64,000 nucleotides of DNA from Streptococcus oralis (GTDB lineage: Bacteria; Bacillota; Bacilli; Lactobacillales; Streptococcaceae). Positions 27,508 to 36,512 of the stretch are shown one piece after another. The stretch covers positions 1,054,001-1,118,000 of the forward strand of contig NZ_CP097843.1 in assembly GCF_023611505.1 (NCBI RefSeq). The letters are read 5' to 3'. The notes below the pieces were generated by a model that ran no database searches, had not been told where the DNA came from, and saw only the letters and a program-made list of their open reading frames with translations. Both the position numbers and the translations under genes were made by a program. Position 1 is the first letter of the stretch. Each line of letters opens with the position of its first letter.

Positions 27508-28327
27508 CAACTACAACCATCCTATCTTGACCAAATTGGTCTTTGAGTGTTCGTACCCGTTTTTGGGGAAGATGCTTCCTAAAAAGCGCAGGAACACTTT
27601 GACCTTGCTTGTATCCAATTTCAAGGTAAATCTTACCACCATCTGTGAGATAGTCTTTTGCATCTTCCGCAATTCTGCGGTAAATAGCTAGGCCATCCTC
27701 ATCTGCAAAGAGAGCTAGATGAGGCTCCGAATGTAAAACATTCAAACCGACCTCTGACTCATCTTCACGAGAGATATAAGGTGGATTGGATACAATTATA
27801 TCATATTTTTCAGAAATTTCTGCAAAACAATCAGATTTTTTAAAAAATATATTAAGATTTTGATTTCTAGCATTCTCTGATGCAAGCTCTAAGGCCTCTT
27901 GGGAAATATCCGCTGCCGTCACTGACCAACCTGGTCTGTTTTTAGCTAATCCAAGAGCTATGGCCCCACTTCCAGTCCCAATATCTAGAATCTTAAGATT
28001 TTCCTCAGGATTTTCTGTGAGGATGAGTTCCACCAACTCTTCTGTTTCTGGACGAGGAATCAAAACCCGCTCATCCACTTTTAACTGCATTCCAAAGAAA
28101 TCTACGTGACCAATGATATACTGGGCTGGTTTATGAGTTGCTAACTGCTGGTAAATCTCTTCTACAAATTGTTTTTCTTCCTCTGTTACCTCTTGCTGTA
28201 GGGCAAAAATGAATTCAGTAAAAGATAGATTTTTCAGGCTACGATAGACAAAAGAGAGGCTTTCTGCTTCCTCTCCTTGTCTTATCAACTCTTCTTCAAA
28301 ATCTGAAAATAATTGAGCTAATTTCAT
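27491..28327 (-). CDS. prmC: peptide chain release factor N5-glutamine methyltransferase
   Basis: The 278-residue enzyme methylates the glutamine of the GGQ motif in release factors, and the target RF1 (prfA) is the very next gene upstream. SAM motif ILDIGTGSGAIALGLA at about 111-126 and the catalytic NPPY in IIVSNPPYISRED near 186 are intact. The helical N-terminal substrate domain is present (ETEELVELI linker). Start and prfA stop overlap by 1 base (TAATG), so translation is coupled. Confidence 0.95.
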   Translation of the reverse strand: MKLAQLFSDFEEELIRQGEEAESLSFVYRSLKNLSFTEFIFALQQEVTEEEKQFVEEIYQQLATHKPAQYIIGHVDFFGMQLKVDERVLIPRPETEELVELILTENPEENLKILDIGTGSGAIALGLAKNRPGWSVTAADISQEALELASENARNQNLNIFFKKSDCFAEISEKYDIIVSNPPYISREDESEVGLNVLHSEPHLALFADEDGLAIYRRIAEDAKDYLTDGGKIYLEIGYKQGQSVPALFRKHLPQKRVRTLKDQFGQDRMVVVDDGQD

Positions 28328-29406
28328 TATTTGTTTAATTCTTCTAATTTTTGTGTTTGGTCATAAAGAACCAAGGCATCTACAACTTCATCCAATTTAC
28401 CAGACAAAATGGTATCTAGTTTTTGGAGAGTCAAACCGATACGGTGGTCTGTAACACGGTTTTGTGGGAAATTATAAGTACGGATGCGCTCTGAACGGTC
28501 ACCAGTACCGATAGTAGACTTACGCTCAGCGTCTTGTTCATCTTGAGCAATCTGAGCAAAATGATCAGCAACACGCGCACGGATAATCTTCATAGCCTTC
28601 TCACGGTTTTTCTGCTGGGTACGTTCTTCCTGCATCTCAACCTTGATATTGGTTGGCAAGTGAACGATACGAACAGCAGTCGCAACCTTGTTGACGTTCT
28701 GTCCACCAGCACCTGATGCGTGGTAGATGTCAACACGAAGGTCTTTTGGATCAATATCGTACTCTACTTCTTCCACTTCAGGCATGACTAGAACTGTCGC
28801 TGTCGAGGTATGAACACGGCCTTGACTTTCTGTCACAGGGACACGTTGAACACGGTGGGCTCCAGACTCATACTTGAGTTTAGAGTATACAGACTGACCA
28901 GAAACCATAGCAACCACTTCTTTGAAACCACCGACACCGTTCATAGAAGCTTCCATGACTTCAAAGCGCCAACCTTGGGCTTCCGCATACTTTTGGTACA
29001 TAGTTAGAAGGTCTCCGGCGAAAAGTGCCGCTTCGTCACCACCAGCCGCTCCACGGATTTCAAGGATGATGTTCTTATCATCGTTTGGATCCTTTGGAAG
29101 GAGCAAGATTTTGAGTTTTTCTTCGTATTCTTCTTTTTCAGCCTTGGCATCTTTCAGCTCTTGCTTAGCCATTTCTTCCAAGTCCGCATCCCCGCCAGAT
29201 TCTTTAATCATCTCTTCTGCATCAACGATGTTTTGAAGGACTTGTTTGTACTCACGGTAGGTAGTTACCGTATCACGAGTAGAAGCCTCTTCTTTTGAAA
29301 GCTCCATGAAACGCTTGGTGTCCGAAACGACATCAGGGTCACTCAGCAATTCTCCTAATTCTTCATAACGGTCTTCTACAGCTTGTAGTTGATCATAGAT
29401 GTTCAT
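28327..29406 (-). CDS. prfA: peptide chain release factor 1
   Basis: The 359-residue RF1 reads UAA and UAG stop codons and releases the peptide at the ribosome. The GGQ loop ([18 protein letters not shown]) is near residue 230, the conserved [16 protein letters not shown] near 115, and the tripeptide-anticodon region [16 protein letters not shown] near 185. Length is standard. It is followed by prmC, whose product modifies the GGQ glutamine. Confidence 0.97.
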   Translation of the reverse strand: MNIYDQLQAVEDRYEELGELLSDPDVVSDTKRFMELSKEEASTRDTVTTYREYKQVLQNIVDAEEMIKESGGDADLEEMAKQELKDAKAEKEEYEEKLKILLLPKDPNDDKNIILEIRGAAGGDEAALFAGDLLTMYQKYAEAQGWRFEVMEASMNGVGGFKEVVAMVSGQSVYSKLKYESGAHRVQRVPVTESQGRVHTSTATVLVMPEVEEVEYDIDPKDLRVDIYHASGAGGQNVNKVATAVRIVHLPTNIKVEMQEERTQQKNREKAMKIIRARVADHFAQIAQDEQDAERKSTIGTGDRSERIRTYNFPQNRVTDHRIGLTLQKLDTILSGKLDEVVDALVLYDQTQKLEELNK

Positions 29407-29415
29407 TTTTTCTCC

Positions 29416-29895
29416 TTAGTTCTCAATTGTTAAATCATAGATTGCTACTACTTCGTTCTCAAATATTTCCCCAGTTTCTTTAAATCCATAACTGAGGTAA
29501 CAAGATCTTGCATGTTCATTTTCTGGTTCATAAGACAACCAAAGTTTATTGCCTAAACCTGCTGGCGCTGTCCGAACATAGTCCAGCACTTTATCCATAA
29601 TTGGTTTAAAATATCCTTGATTTTGAAAATTCTTATCAATCATAAAACGAAATAGTAAATAATTTTCACTACTAATTCCTATCTTTTTATCATAAGCTAT
29701 CATCACAAAACCTATAATTGCATTATTATCATAAACTGCCAATGGAGCTACAAAATCTCCATTTTTAGTGTAGACATATGCTTCAGCTAAACTAATTGCG
29801 TTGGTTGCAATGAATTGTTTTTGATATTCCTTGACATCCAAATTCAAAACATCAAAATAATTTTCCATTGTAACATCTCTCAGTTCAATTGTCAT
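29416..29895 (-). CDS. GNAT acetyltransferase, BltD/PaiA-like
   Basis: The 159-residue protein begins [19 protein letters not shown], similar to polyamine or drug acetyltransferases of the BltD/PaiA type. The acetyl-CoA loop reads [15 protein letters not shown], with QxxG present but phenylalanine where the second G/A is usual. C-terminal [25 protein letters not shown] is typical. The ATG overlaps the 3' end of tdk by 11 bases, and GGAGAA lies upstream. Substrate unknown. Confidence 0.8.
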   Translation of the reverse strand: MTIELRDVTMENYFDVLNLDVKEYQKQFIATNAISLAEAYVYTKNGDFVAPLAVYDNNAIIGFVMIAYDKKIGISSENYLLFRFMIDKNFQNQGYFKPIMDKVLDYVRTAPAGLGNKLWLSYEPENEHARSCYLSYGFKETGEIFENEVVAIYDLTIEN

Positions 29896-30484
29896 AGTTG
29901 TTCTCCTGGTTAGATGTTATCATTGGCGCAAAATAATGTTTACGGCAGACTGAGATATAGGTTTCATTGCCACCGATCTGAATTTGTTCGCCATCATAGA
30001 CTGGCACACCATCTTGAGTTCGCAACACCATAGTCGCCTTTTTCTTACAGTACTGGCAGATGGTCTTGATTTCTTCAATCTTGTCTGCTAAGAGCAAGAG
30101 GTATTTTGAACCTTCGAACAAGTCATTGCGAAAGTCATTCTTCAAACCAAAAGCCATGACAGGTATATCTAACTCATCAACAACACGAGCTAGGTCGTAA
30201 ACATGGTGACGCTTGAGAAACTGGGCCTCATCGACCAACACACAGTAAGGTTTTTCATGTAAGTTTCGGATATAACCAAAGATATCCGTCGTTTCCTCAA
30301 TCGCAATGGCTGGGCGTTTCATGCCGATTCGACTCGACACATAGCCAACACCGTCACGCGTATCCAGAGCCGAAGTCATAATCACAACTCCCTTTCCTTG
30401 CTCCTCGTAGTTATAGGCCACCTTGAGAATCTCAATCGTTTTACCTGAGTTCATAGTCCCATAACGATAATACAACTGTGCCAT
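29885..30484 (-). CDS. tdk: thymidine kinase
   Basis: The 199-residue enzyme phosphorylates thymidine with ATP, the salvage route to dTMP. P-loop [14 protein letters not shown] is at about 8-21, the Walker B-like [10 protein letters not shown] near 82, [17 protein letters not shown] follows, and a zinc site lies in CQYCKKKA with a later CRKH. It is a type II (TK1-like) kinase of normal length. A -10 TATACT (30526-30531) lies about 45 nt upstream on the minus strand; a divergent gene begins at 30607. Confidence 0.95.
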   Translation of the reverse strand: MAQLYYRYGTMNSGKTIEILKVAYNYEEQGKGVVIMTSALDTRDGVGYVSSRIGMKRPAIAIEETTDIFGYIRNLHEKPYCVLVDEAQFLKRHHVYDLARVVDELDIPVMAFGLKNDFRNDLFEGSKYLLLLADKIEEIKTICQYCKKKATMVLRTQDGVPVYDGEQIQIGGNETYISVCRKHYFAPMITSNQENNYDN

Positions 30485-30606
30485 GCTTCTATTTCACGTC
30501 CATTTCTAAATTTTTGCTACATTCTAGTATACCATATTTTCCAAAAGCTTTAAATGGCAAAATATGGTAAAATAGAAGAAATCAAAAACTAGTGGAGGAA
30601 GCTATT

Positions 30607-30789
30607 ATGCCATTTGTACGCATCGATTTATTTGAAGGACGCACGCTTGATCAAAAGAAAGCTCTTGCTAAGGAAGTTACGGAAGCTGTTGTCCGTAATA
30701 CTGGAGCACCTCAATCTGCTGTCCATGTCATCATCAACGACATGCCAGAAGGAACTTACTTCCCACAAGGGGAAATGCGCACCAAATAA
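30607..30789 (+). CDS. 4-oxalocrotonate tautomerase-like protein
   Basis: The 60-residue product starts MPFVRIDLFEGRTLDQKKALAKEVT, a 4-OT family sequence in which proline 2 becomes the N-terminal catalytic base after methionine removal. The ATG at 30607 is chosen because the proline must follow the initiator, and GGAGG lies just upstream; an ATG five codons earlier would bury it. The usual physiological substrate is unknown in streptococci. Confidence 0.9.
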   Translation: MPFVRIDLFEGRTLDQKKALAKEVTEAVVRNTGAPQSAVHVIINDMPEGTYFPQGEMRTK

Positions 30790-30792
30790 GCT

Positions 30793-30821
30793 AGCTTAAG
30801 CAGAATTGCTTAGGCTTTTTC
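30793..30821 (+). terminator. terminator after the tautomerase gene
   Basis: AGCTTAAGCA and TGCTTAGGCT form a 10-bp stem (one G-U pair) with a GAAT loop, followed by five T. Confidence 0.8.
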
Positions 30822-30923
30822 AATCTCCAAGTAGCATCCATTGAAGAAATAACCTAAATTTGTTACAATTTGAAGAGATGCTTAGATACATATCCTAAGA
30901 AAAGAATTACAAAAGGAATTAGT

Positions 30924-32297
30924 ATGATTACACGTGAATTTGATACCATCGCTGCTATCTCTACTCCACTAGGTGAAGGGGCCATTGGTATTGTCCGTTT
31001 GAGCGGAACTGACAGTTTTGCCATTGCGCAAAAGATTTTTAAAGGCAAAGACTTAAGCAAGGTTGCTAGCCACACTCTTAACTACGGTCACATTGTTGAC
31101 CCTCAAACTGGTAAGGTTATGGACGAGGTTATGGTTGGGGCCATGAAATCTCCAAAGACCTTCACTCGTGAGGACATTATCGAGATTAACACCCACGGTG
31201 GGATTGCGGTGACCAATGAGATTCTCCAGCTAGCTATCCGTGAAGGAGCTCGGTTGGCAGAACCTGGTGAATTTACCAAGCGCGCCTTTCTAAACGGTCG
31301 TGTGGATTTGACACAGGCTGAGGCGGTGATGGACATCATCCGTGCCAAGACAGACAAGGCTATGAATATTGCAGTCAAACAATTGGACGGTTCTCTTTCT
31401 GACCTCATTAACAATACTCGCCAAGAAATCCTCAATACACTTGCCCAAGTAGAGGTCAATATTGACTATCCTGAGTATGATGATGTTGAAGAAGCCACTA
31501 CTGCAGTCATCCGCGAGAAGACTATGGAGTTTGAGCAACTGCTGACCAATCTCCTTAGAACAGCACAACGTGGCAAAATCCTTCGTGAGGGAATTTCAAC
31601 TGCCATCATCGGACGCCCCAACGTTGGGAAATCGAGCCTCCTAAACAATCTCCTACGTGAAGACAAGGCTATCGTTACAGACATTGCTGGTACTACTCGA
31701 GATGTCATAGAAGAATACGTCAATATCAATGGTGTTCCTCTCAAATTGATTGATACAGCCGGTATCCGGGATACAGATGATATCGTGGAACAAATCGGTG
31801 TCGAGCGTTCGAGAAAAGCCCTCAAGGAAGCTGACTTGGTACTACTAGTGCTAAATGCTAGTGAGCCACTAACAGCACAAGACAGACAACTCTTAGAAAT
31901 CAGTCAGGATACCAACCGCATTATTCTACTTAATAAAACTGACCTTCCTGAAGCGATTGAAACTTCGGAACTACCTGAAGATGTTATCCGTATTTCAGTT
32001 CTTAAAAATCAAAATATCGATAAGATCGAAGAGCGTATTAATGACCTCTTCTTCGAAAATGCTGGCTTGGTTGAGCAAGATGCCACTTACTTGTCAAATG
32101 CCCGTCATATTTCCTTGATTGAAAAGGCCGTTGAAAGCCTACAAGCAGTTAATGAAGGTCTTGAACTAGGGATGCCAGTTGATTTGTTGCAAGTTGACTT
32201 GACCCGTACTTGGGAAATTCTCGGAGAAATCACTGGAGATGCCGCACCTGATGAACTCATTACCCAACTCTTTAGCCAATTCTGTTTAGGAAAATAA
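30924..32297 (+). CDS. mnmE: tRNA modification GTPase MnmE
   Basis: The 457-residue GTPase works with MnmG to add the 5-carboxymethylaminomethyl group to U34 of several tRNAs. N-terminal folate-binding domain ([22 protein letters not shown]), helical domain, G domain with [12 protein letters not shown] (about 223-234), DTAGIRDT and LNKTDL, and the C-terminal CLGK motif with the catalytic cysteine are all present. The ATG at 30924 follows AAAAGGAA by 6 nt and gives the standard length. A longer in-frame start has no site. Confidence 0.96.
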   Translation: MITREFDTIAAISTPLGEGAIGIVRLSGTDSFAIAQKIFKGKDLSKVASHTLNYGHIVDPQTGKVMDEVMVGAMKSPKTFTREDIIEINTHGGIAVTNEILQLAIREGARLAEPGEFTKRAFLNGRVDLTQAEAVMDIIRAKTDKAMNIAVKQLDGSLSDLINNTRQEILNTLAQVEVNIDYPEYDDVEEATTAVIREKTMEFEQLLTNLLRTAQRGKILREGISTAIIGRPNVGKSSLLNNLLREDKAIVTDIAGTTRDVIEEYVNINGVPLKLIDTAGIRDTDDIVEQIGVERSRKALKEADLVLLVLNASEPLTAQDRQLLEISQDTNRIILLNKTDLPEAIETSELPEDVIRISVLKNQNIDKIEERINDLFFENAGLVEQDATYLSNARHISLIEKAVESLQAVNEGLELGMPVDLLQVDLTRTWEILGEITGDAAPDELITQLFSQFCLGK

Positions 32298-32299
32298 GA

Positions 32300-32329
32300 A
32301 AAATCCATGATTATTCGGTCATGGATTTT
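32300..32329. terminator. bidirectional terminator between mnmE and dapA
   Basis: AAAATCCATGA and TCATGGATTTT form an 11-bp stem with an 8-nt loop. T-rich ends on both strands let it stop both convergent transcripts. Confidence 0.8.
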
Positions 32330-32339
32330 ATTGTCTTTA

Positions 32340-33275
32340 TTAGTAATCTGGTCTTAAGACTCCTGTTACGGTTGCCTTAGTCGCTTCATAGTCGCCATCT
32401 ACGACAACCTTGATAATGCGTTTGGCATCTTCCTCTGGTGCTGGAACTAGAGGTAGACGAGTTGGGCCAGCTTCAAATCCCATATAGTTAAGGACTGCCT
32501 TAACTGGAGCAGGACTTGGATAAGAGAAGAGGGCGTTGACCTTAGGAATGAATTTACGTTGAATAGCTGCCGCTTTTTTCATATCGCTTTCTGCAATAGC
32601 AGTCAACATCTCGTGCATTTCATCTCCATTTGTATGAGATGCAACAGAAATAACCCCGTCCGCACCAAGGTTCATGGCATGGAAAGCATCTCCGTCCTCC
32701 CCAGTATAGACCAAGAACTCTTCTGGCTTGTGTTCAATCAAGTAAGCCATATTAGCCAGACTAGTACATTCTTTGACCCCAATGATATTTGGATGGTCAG
32801 CTAAACGAAGCATGGTTTCTGGAGTCAATTCGACAACTACACGCCCTGGAATGTTATAGATAATAATTGGTAAGTCAGAAGCATCTGCAATTGCCTTAAA
32901 GTGCTGATACATCCCTTCTTGAGAAGGTTTGTTGTAGTAAGGAACAATAGCAAGTCCAGCTGCAAAACCACCAAATTCTGCGACTTCTTTGACAAACTCG
33001 ATTGAGTCACGCGTATCATTGGTACCTACACCCGCAATCAAAGGAACGCGTCCATTGACAATCTTTTGTACAGCCGCAAAGAGTTCCAACTCTTCATCAT
33101 GAGTCAAAGTTGGACTCTCGGCCGTCGTCCCTGCAAGAAGAATGCCGTCTGTATGATGCGCCAACAGATGCTCAATCAAGGCTGGAATGGCATCAAAGTT
33201 GATGGAACCATCCTCATGGAAAGGGGTAATAAAGGCTGTAATGATTTTACACTCTTTTAAATCTTGATAAGACAT
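32340..33275 (-). CDS. dapA: 4-hydroxy-tetrahydrodipicolinate synthase
   Basis: The 311-residue enzyme condenses pyruvate and aspartate semialdehyde, the branch point to lysine for cell wall and protein. Motifs: [14 protein letters not shown] near 49-62, [27 protein letters not shown] with the catalytic tyrosine, [13 protein letters not shown], and the Schiff-base lysine in [13 protein letters not shown] near 167. The semialdehyde comes from Asd, the next gene upstream (55-base gap), so asd-dapA is probably one unit. Confidence 0.95.
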   Translation of the reverse strand: MSYQDLKECKIITAFITPFHEDGSINFDAIPALIEHLLAHHTDGILLAGTTAESPTLTHDEELELFAAVQKIVNGRVPLIAGVGTNDTRDSIEFVKEVAEFGGFAAGLAIVPYYNKPSQEGMYQHFKAIADASDLPIIIYNIPGRVVVELTPETMLRLADHPNIIGVKECTSLANMAYLIEHKPEEFLVYTGEDGDAFHAMNLGADGVISVASHTNGDEMHEMLTAIAESDMKKAAAIQRKFIPKVNALFSYPSPAPVKAVLNYMGFEAGPTRLPLVPAPEEDAKRIIKVVVDGDYEATKATVTGVLRPDY

Positions 33276-33330
33276 GAGAATACCTCTCTATTTCAAAGAA
33301 GGAGTTCATCTGAACTCCTAAACGATATGA

Positions 33331-34407
33331 CTATTTTAATTCAAATTTCAATTCAGCTGTTGGACGAACCAATCCACGTTCGTGAAGCGTTTCTGCAATC
33401 TGAACTGAGTTCCAAGCAGCACCTTTGAGAAGGTTGTCTGAAACAACCCACATGTGGATTCCTTTTTCTGCATCTAGGTCTTTACGGATACGACCAACAA
33501 AAGTATCACGCGAACCCACTGCATTGACAGCTTGAGGATAGATTTGGTGCGCTACGTCATCCTCAAGAACAGCACTTGGAAAGGCTGCGATGGCTGCTTT
33601 GACTTCTTCGATTGGTGCCACTTCTTTTGTTTCGATATAAACTGACTCAGAGTGAGCTGACAAGACTGGAATACGTACACAGGTTGCAGATACTGAGATG
33701 CTATCATCTTCCATGATTTTCTTAGTTTCCTTAGTCATCTTCATCTCTTCGTAAGTGTAATCATTGTCAGTAAAGACATCGATTTGTGGAAGAGCGTTAA
33801 AGGCGATAGGGTAGTGTTTCTTGTCACCACCTGAAGGCAAGATTTCCGCATGCAAATCACGTGGATTCACACCATCATTCAAGACTTCACGAAGTTCACG
33901 TTGTGTTTCAAGAATCGCTCCCATACCAGCACCAGAGACCGCTTGGTAAGTTGAAACGATGATACGGTCCAAGCCCCATTTTTGACGGACAGGCTCAAGA
34001 GCCACCATCATTTGGATTGTTGAACAGTTAGGGCAGGCAATAATCCCGTTGTGGGCATCAAGTGCATGAGCATTGACCTCTGGGACAACCAATGGTACGT
34101 CTGGATTTTGGCGGAAATAAGATGTGTTATCCACTACTACCGCTCCAGCTTGAACTGCGTATGGTGCATACTTAGCTGATGTCGAACCACCTGCTGAAAA
34201 GAGTGCAATATCAACATCCTCAAAAGCTGTCTCAGTTGTTTCTTCAATCGTAATATCTTGGTCTTTAAATTTCAAAGTTTTGCCTGCTGAACGTGCAGAA
34301 GCAAGGTAACGAATTTTATCGATTGGAAGTGTTGATTCTTCCAACATTTTTATCATCTGAGCTCCGACAGCACCTGTCGCGCCGACTACAGCAACTGTAT
34401 ATCCCAT
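33331..34407 (-). CDS. asd: aspartate-semialdehyde dehydrogenase
   Basis: The 358-residue enzyme reduces aspartyl phosphate to aspartate semialdehyde with NADPH. Seen: [19 protein letters not shown] (NADP site at the N-terminus), [15 protein letters not shown], the catalytic cysteine in [19 protein letters not shown] near 126-129, and [17 protein letters not shown]. It leads the asd-dapA pair. Its own -10 TATAAT (34453-34458 on the minus strand) lies between the asd small RNA and the gene. Confidence 0.96.
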   Translation of the reverse strand: MGYTVAVVGATGAVGAQMIKMLEESTLPIDKIRYLASARSAGKTLKFKDQDITIEETTETAFEDVDIALFSAGGSTSAKYAPYAVQAGAVVVDNTSYFRQNPDVPLVVPEVNAHALDAHNGIIACPNCSTIQMMVALEPVRQKWGLDRIIVSTYQAVSGAGMGAILETQRELREVLNDGVNPRDLHAEILPSGGDKKHYPIAFNALPQIDVFTDNDYTYEEMKMTKETKKIMEDDSISVSATCVRIPVLSAHSESVYIETKEVAPIEEVKAAIAAFPSAVLEDDVAHQIYPQAVNAVGSRDTFVGRIRKDLDAEKGIHMWVVSDNLLKGAAWNSVQIAETLHERGLVRPTAELKFELK

Positions 34408-34507
34408 AAATAACCTCTTTCGGAATTTTCTAAAAATTTCTATAATAGATGTATTATACTACTTTTTCCAGAAATTGAAAAGCACTTTTAGACTATATTT
34501 TCTGAAA

Positions 34508-34652
34508 ACTAAAAATCCCTAGCCATTCGACCAGGGACTAAGAGGCATCTTCATGTGATGAGCAGGTTCACACAACTCATCAAGGTCCGCTCCTGCGTTA
34601 TGACCTCCTTATGCTCAATAGTAGTCCGAAGACTACCTATCGACTCATCGCA
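34508..34652 (-). ncRNA. asd RNA motif, separate small RNA
   Basis: A structured, independently promoted transcript of about 145 nt lies between tRNA-Thr and asd. It has the arms GTAGTC/GACTAC with a TTCG loop near 34622-34637. Further hairpins include GATGAG and CTCATC. It ends with a terminator pairing GTCCCT and AGGGAT plus T run (34510-34540). Position and sequence fit the asd RNA motif described in Lactobacillales, reported as a small RNA in S. pyogenes. A lysine riboswitch was considered, but the conserved L-box core is not present. Confidence 0.75.
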
Positions 34653-34658
34653 ACTACT

Positions 34659-34687
34659 ATTCTACTAGATAGAGTCACTTTTGTCAA
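34659..34687 (-). promoter_or_regulatory. promoter of the asd small RNA
   Basis: TTGACA (34682-34687) and TAGAAT (34659-34664) are spaced 17 bp on the minus strand. Transcription would begin near 34652, at the first base of the structured RNA. Confidence 0.8.
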
Positions 34688-34723
34688 CAGACAAAACTCT
34701 TTGCTTCATTTATACAGGTAGAT

Positions 34724-34748
34724 AAGAAAAGCCTTGGTCTCCCAAGGT
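34724..34748 (-). terminator. tRNA-Thr terminator
   Basis: CCTTGG and CCAAGG (34732-34747) with a GAGA-type loop and a following T run on the minus strand, between the tRNA 3' end and the promoter of the asd RNA. Confidence 0.8.
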
Positions 34749-34764
34749 CATTTTGTTTCTATCA

Positions 34765-34837
34765 TGCTAATTGCCGGGATTGAACCGGCGACCTCATCCT
34801 TACCATGGATGCGCTCTGCCAACTGAGCTAAATCAGC
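34765..34837 (-). tRNA. tRNA-Thr (anticodon GGU)
   Basis: A complete 73-nt cloverleaf. Acceptor GCTGATT pairs with AATTAGC (one G-U pair). The D arm is AGCTCAGTTGGCAGAGC. The anticodon stem CATCC/GGATG encloses ATGGTAA, with GGT as anticodon. The T arm is GCCGGTTCAATCCCGGC. CCA is not encoded. It has its own promoter and terminator, so it is a single-gene unit. Confidence 0.95.
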
Positions 34838-34847
34838 TTACCTAAAA

Positions 34848-34876
34848 AGTATACTATAGTTCCTAGTTCTTGTCAA
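34848..34876 (-). promoter_or_regulatory. tRNA-Thr promoter
   Basis: TTGACA (34871-34876) and TATACT (34848-34853) with a 17-bp spacer on the minus strand, about 11 nt before the tRNA. Confidence 0.85.
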
Positions 34877-34902
34877 GCGCTCTCTTTTAATTTTATGGAA
34901 TA

Positions 34903-34933
34903 AAAAAAGCTAGATTTAGCAAGAATCTAGCTT
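34903..34933 (-). terminator. queT terminator
   Basis: AAGCTAGAT and ATCTAGCTT form a 9-bp stem with a 9-nt loop and a run of seven T on the minus strand, 10 nt past the queT stop. Confidence 0.85.
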
Positions 34934-34942
34934 ATAAACTTC

Positions 34943-35452
34943 TTATCTTGTTAGATCGATTCGGCGCCCTAATTTTCCGATTAAAATAGCACCTACGATA
35001 AGTGATGCAAACTCACCAATTCCCGTAGAGAACCATGTAAAGAAGAATGGAGCTTCTGCAACAATATAGAGTTCTGCTGCAATGGTAATCATTGAAATAG
35101 AGAAGAGAATTGAAAAGAAGAAATGATCTTTTCGAATCAAACCATTGAACAGATAGTCTTTCTTGTACTTGCTAAAGAGCCATACACCTAGACTTAGGAA
35201 AACTAGGGTAGAGCCCCCTCCGACAAAGACATCTATTGGACCAAAGCTAAAGAAATTTGCAATCATACAACCAATCGTCACACCGATGATATATTTTGGA
35301 TTGTAAAAGGCCAAGAAATTCATCATCTCTGAAATACGGAACTGGTAGGCGCCGTAGCTAATGGCATTCAGTGGTGGGGTAATGGTCAAAACCACATAAA
35401 TAGCAGCGACAATAGCGATATCTGCCATATCACGAACAGTTAATTTTTTCAT
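34943..35452 (-). CDS. queT: QueT family queuosine-precursor transporter
   Basis: The 169-residue integral membrane protein (ECF-type substrate-binding subunit, COG4708) has about five or six helices. It carries the block YGAYQFRISEMMNFLAFYNPKYIIGVTIGCMIANFFS. It imports a queuosine precursor such as preQ1 for tRNA modification. The assignment is strengthened by the preQ1-II riboswitch in its leader. Start at 35452, with AGGAG 5 nt upstream as part of the riboswitch; an upstream in-frame ATG lies within the riboswitch and is rejected. Confidence 0.92.
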   Translation of the reverse strand: MKKLTVRDMADIAIVAAIYVVLTITPPLNAISYGAYQFRISEMMNFLAFYNPKYIIGVTIGCMIANFFSFGPIDVFVGGGSTLVFLSLGVWLFSKYKKDYLFNGLIRKDHFFFSILFSISMITIAAELYIVAEAPFFFTWFSTGIGEFASLIVGAILIGKLGRRIDLTR

Positions 35453-35456
35453 GTTT

Positions 35457-35513
35457 TCTCCTTTAGCGGTTTCCCGCGTAAAATATGCTTGGTGAAAGAA
35501 GTTAAGCACCAAG
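35457..35513 (-). promoter_or_regulatory. preQ1-II riboswitch
   Basis: On the minus strand the leader begins CTTGGTGC, repeats the complement CACCAAGC after a loop, and continues into ACGCGG...CCGC followed by AAAGGAG. This matches the preQ1 class II aptamer known only from Streptococcaceae, placed before COG4708 genes. Its 3' part includes the ribosome binding site, so preQ1 binding should block translation of queT. Confidence 0.93.
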
Positions 35514-35535
35514 GGTTGAGATTATCAACCTTACT

Positions 35536-35568
35536 AGTATAGCACAATATATGACATTATGCTATACT
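35536..35568. promoter_or_regulatory. divergent extended -10 promoters for queT and gtrA
   Basis: AGTATAGC (35536-35543) and GCTATACT (35561-35568) are mirror images, each a TGxTATACT extended -10 on its own strand. The left one drives queT (minus), the right one gtrA (plus). For gtrA the expected start of transcription falls at the A of the ATG. Confidence 0.7.
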
Positions 35569-35574
35569 AAAACC

Positions 35575-36021
35575 ATGAAAAGAATAATAAAGGCATTCTT
35601 CGATAACGAAATTCTCTCCTATCTATTTTTCGGTGCTGCTACTACTTTGGTTTCTATTTTATCGCGCTTGGTTATTTACCACATCAGCCACCAGGAAATC
35701 CTGGCAACCGTACTCGCAAATTTTATCGGGATTCTCTTTGCCTTTCTCACAAATGATACAATCGTCTTTAAACAAGAGAGAAGGAATTGGTCAACTCGGC
35801 TGGCTAAGTTTTTCTTAGCTCGTCTCTCTACACTTGGACTTGACGTTCTTTTAACTTATATCTTCGTTACAACCTTTCCTGATCTTATTGGTCAGTTTGT
35901 CGAATATAATATAGATAGGGTTAATACGGTTGAAACTATCTTAGCACAAATCTTGATTATTGTGCTTAATTATATTTTCAGTAAAATCTATATTTTTAAA
36001 AAAAGCAACTGTTCTCCTTAA
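35575..36021 (+). CDS. GtrA family membrane protein
   Basis: The 148-residue protein has four hydrophobic helices (about 12-30, 38-58, 75-96, 120-140) and the GtrA pattern LSYLFFGAATTLVSILSRLV, NFIGILFAFLTNDTIVF, and a C-terminal NYIFSKIYIFKK. The family helps move lipid-linked sugars across the membrane. The ATG at 35575 is preferred to one 8 codons upstream, which falls before the promoter -10. There is no ribosome binding site; the mRNA may be leaderless. mscL follows 63 bases downstream. Confidence 0.8.
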   Translation: MKRIIKAFFDNEILSYLFFGAATTLVSILSRLVIYHISHQEILATVLANFIGILFAFLTNDTIVFKQERRNWSTRLAKFFLARLSTLGLDVLLTYIFVTTFPDLIGQFVEYNIDRVNTVETILAQILIIVLNYIFSKIYIFKKSNCSP

Positions 36022-36084
36022 GCATCCAGGTTGCTTTTTGTCACAATTTAGGATATAATTAGTTAGAAATTAGGAAAGGAATTT

Positions 36085-36471
36085 ATGAAAATGTTAAAGG
36101 ACCTAAAAGAATTCTTGCTTCGCGGTAATGTTGTTGACCTTGCTGTCGGTGTAATCATCGCCTCTGCATTTGGTGCTATCGTAACTTCACTCGTTAACGA
36201 TATCATCACTCCACTTATCTTGAATCCAGCCTTGGAAGCTGCGAAAGTACAAAACATCGCTGAGCTTGCATGGAATGGTGTTACATATGGTAAATTCTTG
36301 AGTGCTATTATCAACTTTCTCGTTGTAGGTACTGTGCTTTTCTTCGTTATTAAAGCTATGGAAAAAGCGCAAAACCTTCGTAAGAAAGAGGAAGTGGTTG
36401 AGGAAGCACCTGCTGCTCCAACTGAACTTGAAGTTCTTCAAGAAATCAAAGCTCTTCTTGAAAAAAAATAA
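36085..36471 (+). CDS. mscL: large-conductance mechanosensitive channel
   Basis: The 128-residue channel protein opens under membrane tension to relieve osmotic downshock. The N-terminal EFLLRGNVVDLAVGVIIASAFGAIV (pore helix TM1), the TM2 region SAIINFLVVGTVLFFVIKAM, and the C-terminal coiled-coil with acidic linker (KKEEVVEEAP) are as expected. AGGAAAGGAA precedes the ATG. Length is normal. Confidence 0.95.
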   Translation: MKMLKDLKEFLLRGNVVDLAVGVIIASAFGAIVTSLVNDIITPLILNPALEAAKVQNIAELAWNGVTYGKFLSAIINFLVVGTVLFFVIKAMEKAQNLRKKEEVVEEAPAAPTELEVLQEIKALLEKK

Positions 36472-36478
36472 GACAGAT

Positions 36479-36510
36479 AAAGGATCTAGCTTAAAGCTAA
36501 ATCCTTTTTT
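36479..36510. terminator. terminator between mscL and hemH
   Basis: AAAGGAT and ATCCTTT plus an inner TAGC/GCTA pair form a stem, followed by a T run on the plus strand; A-rich on the other side, so it may work for the convergent hemH transcript too. Confidence 0.75.
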
Positions 36511-36512
36511 CT

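Noticed and set aside
28922..29236. 104-codon frame opposite prfA
   Set aside because: Serine-rich antisense shadow of a conserved gene.
34508..34652. lysine riboswitch (L box) upstream of asd
   Set aside because: The conserved L-box core is not seen, and the RNA has its own promoter and terminator, matching the asd motif instead.
35453..35512. 20-codon N-terminal extension of queT
   Set aside because: It would translate the preQ1-II riboswitch and bury the true ribosome binding site; the ATG at 35452 is right.
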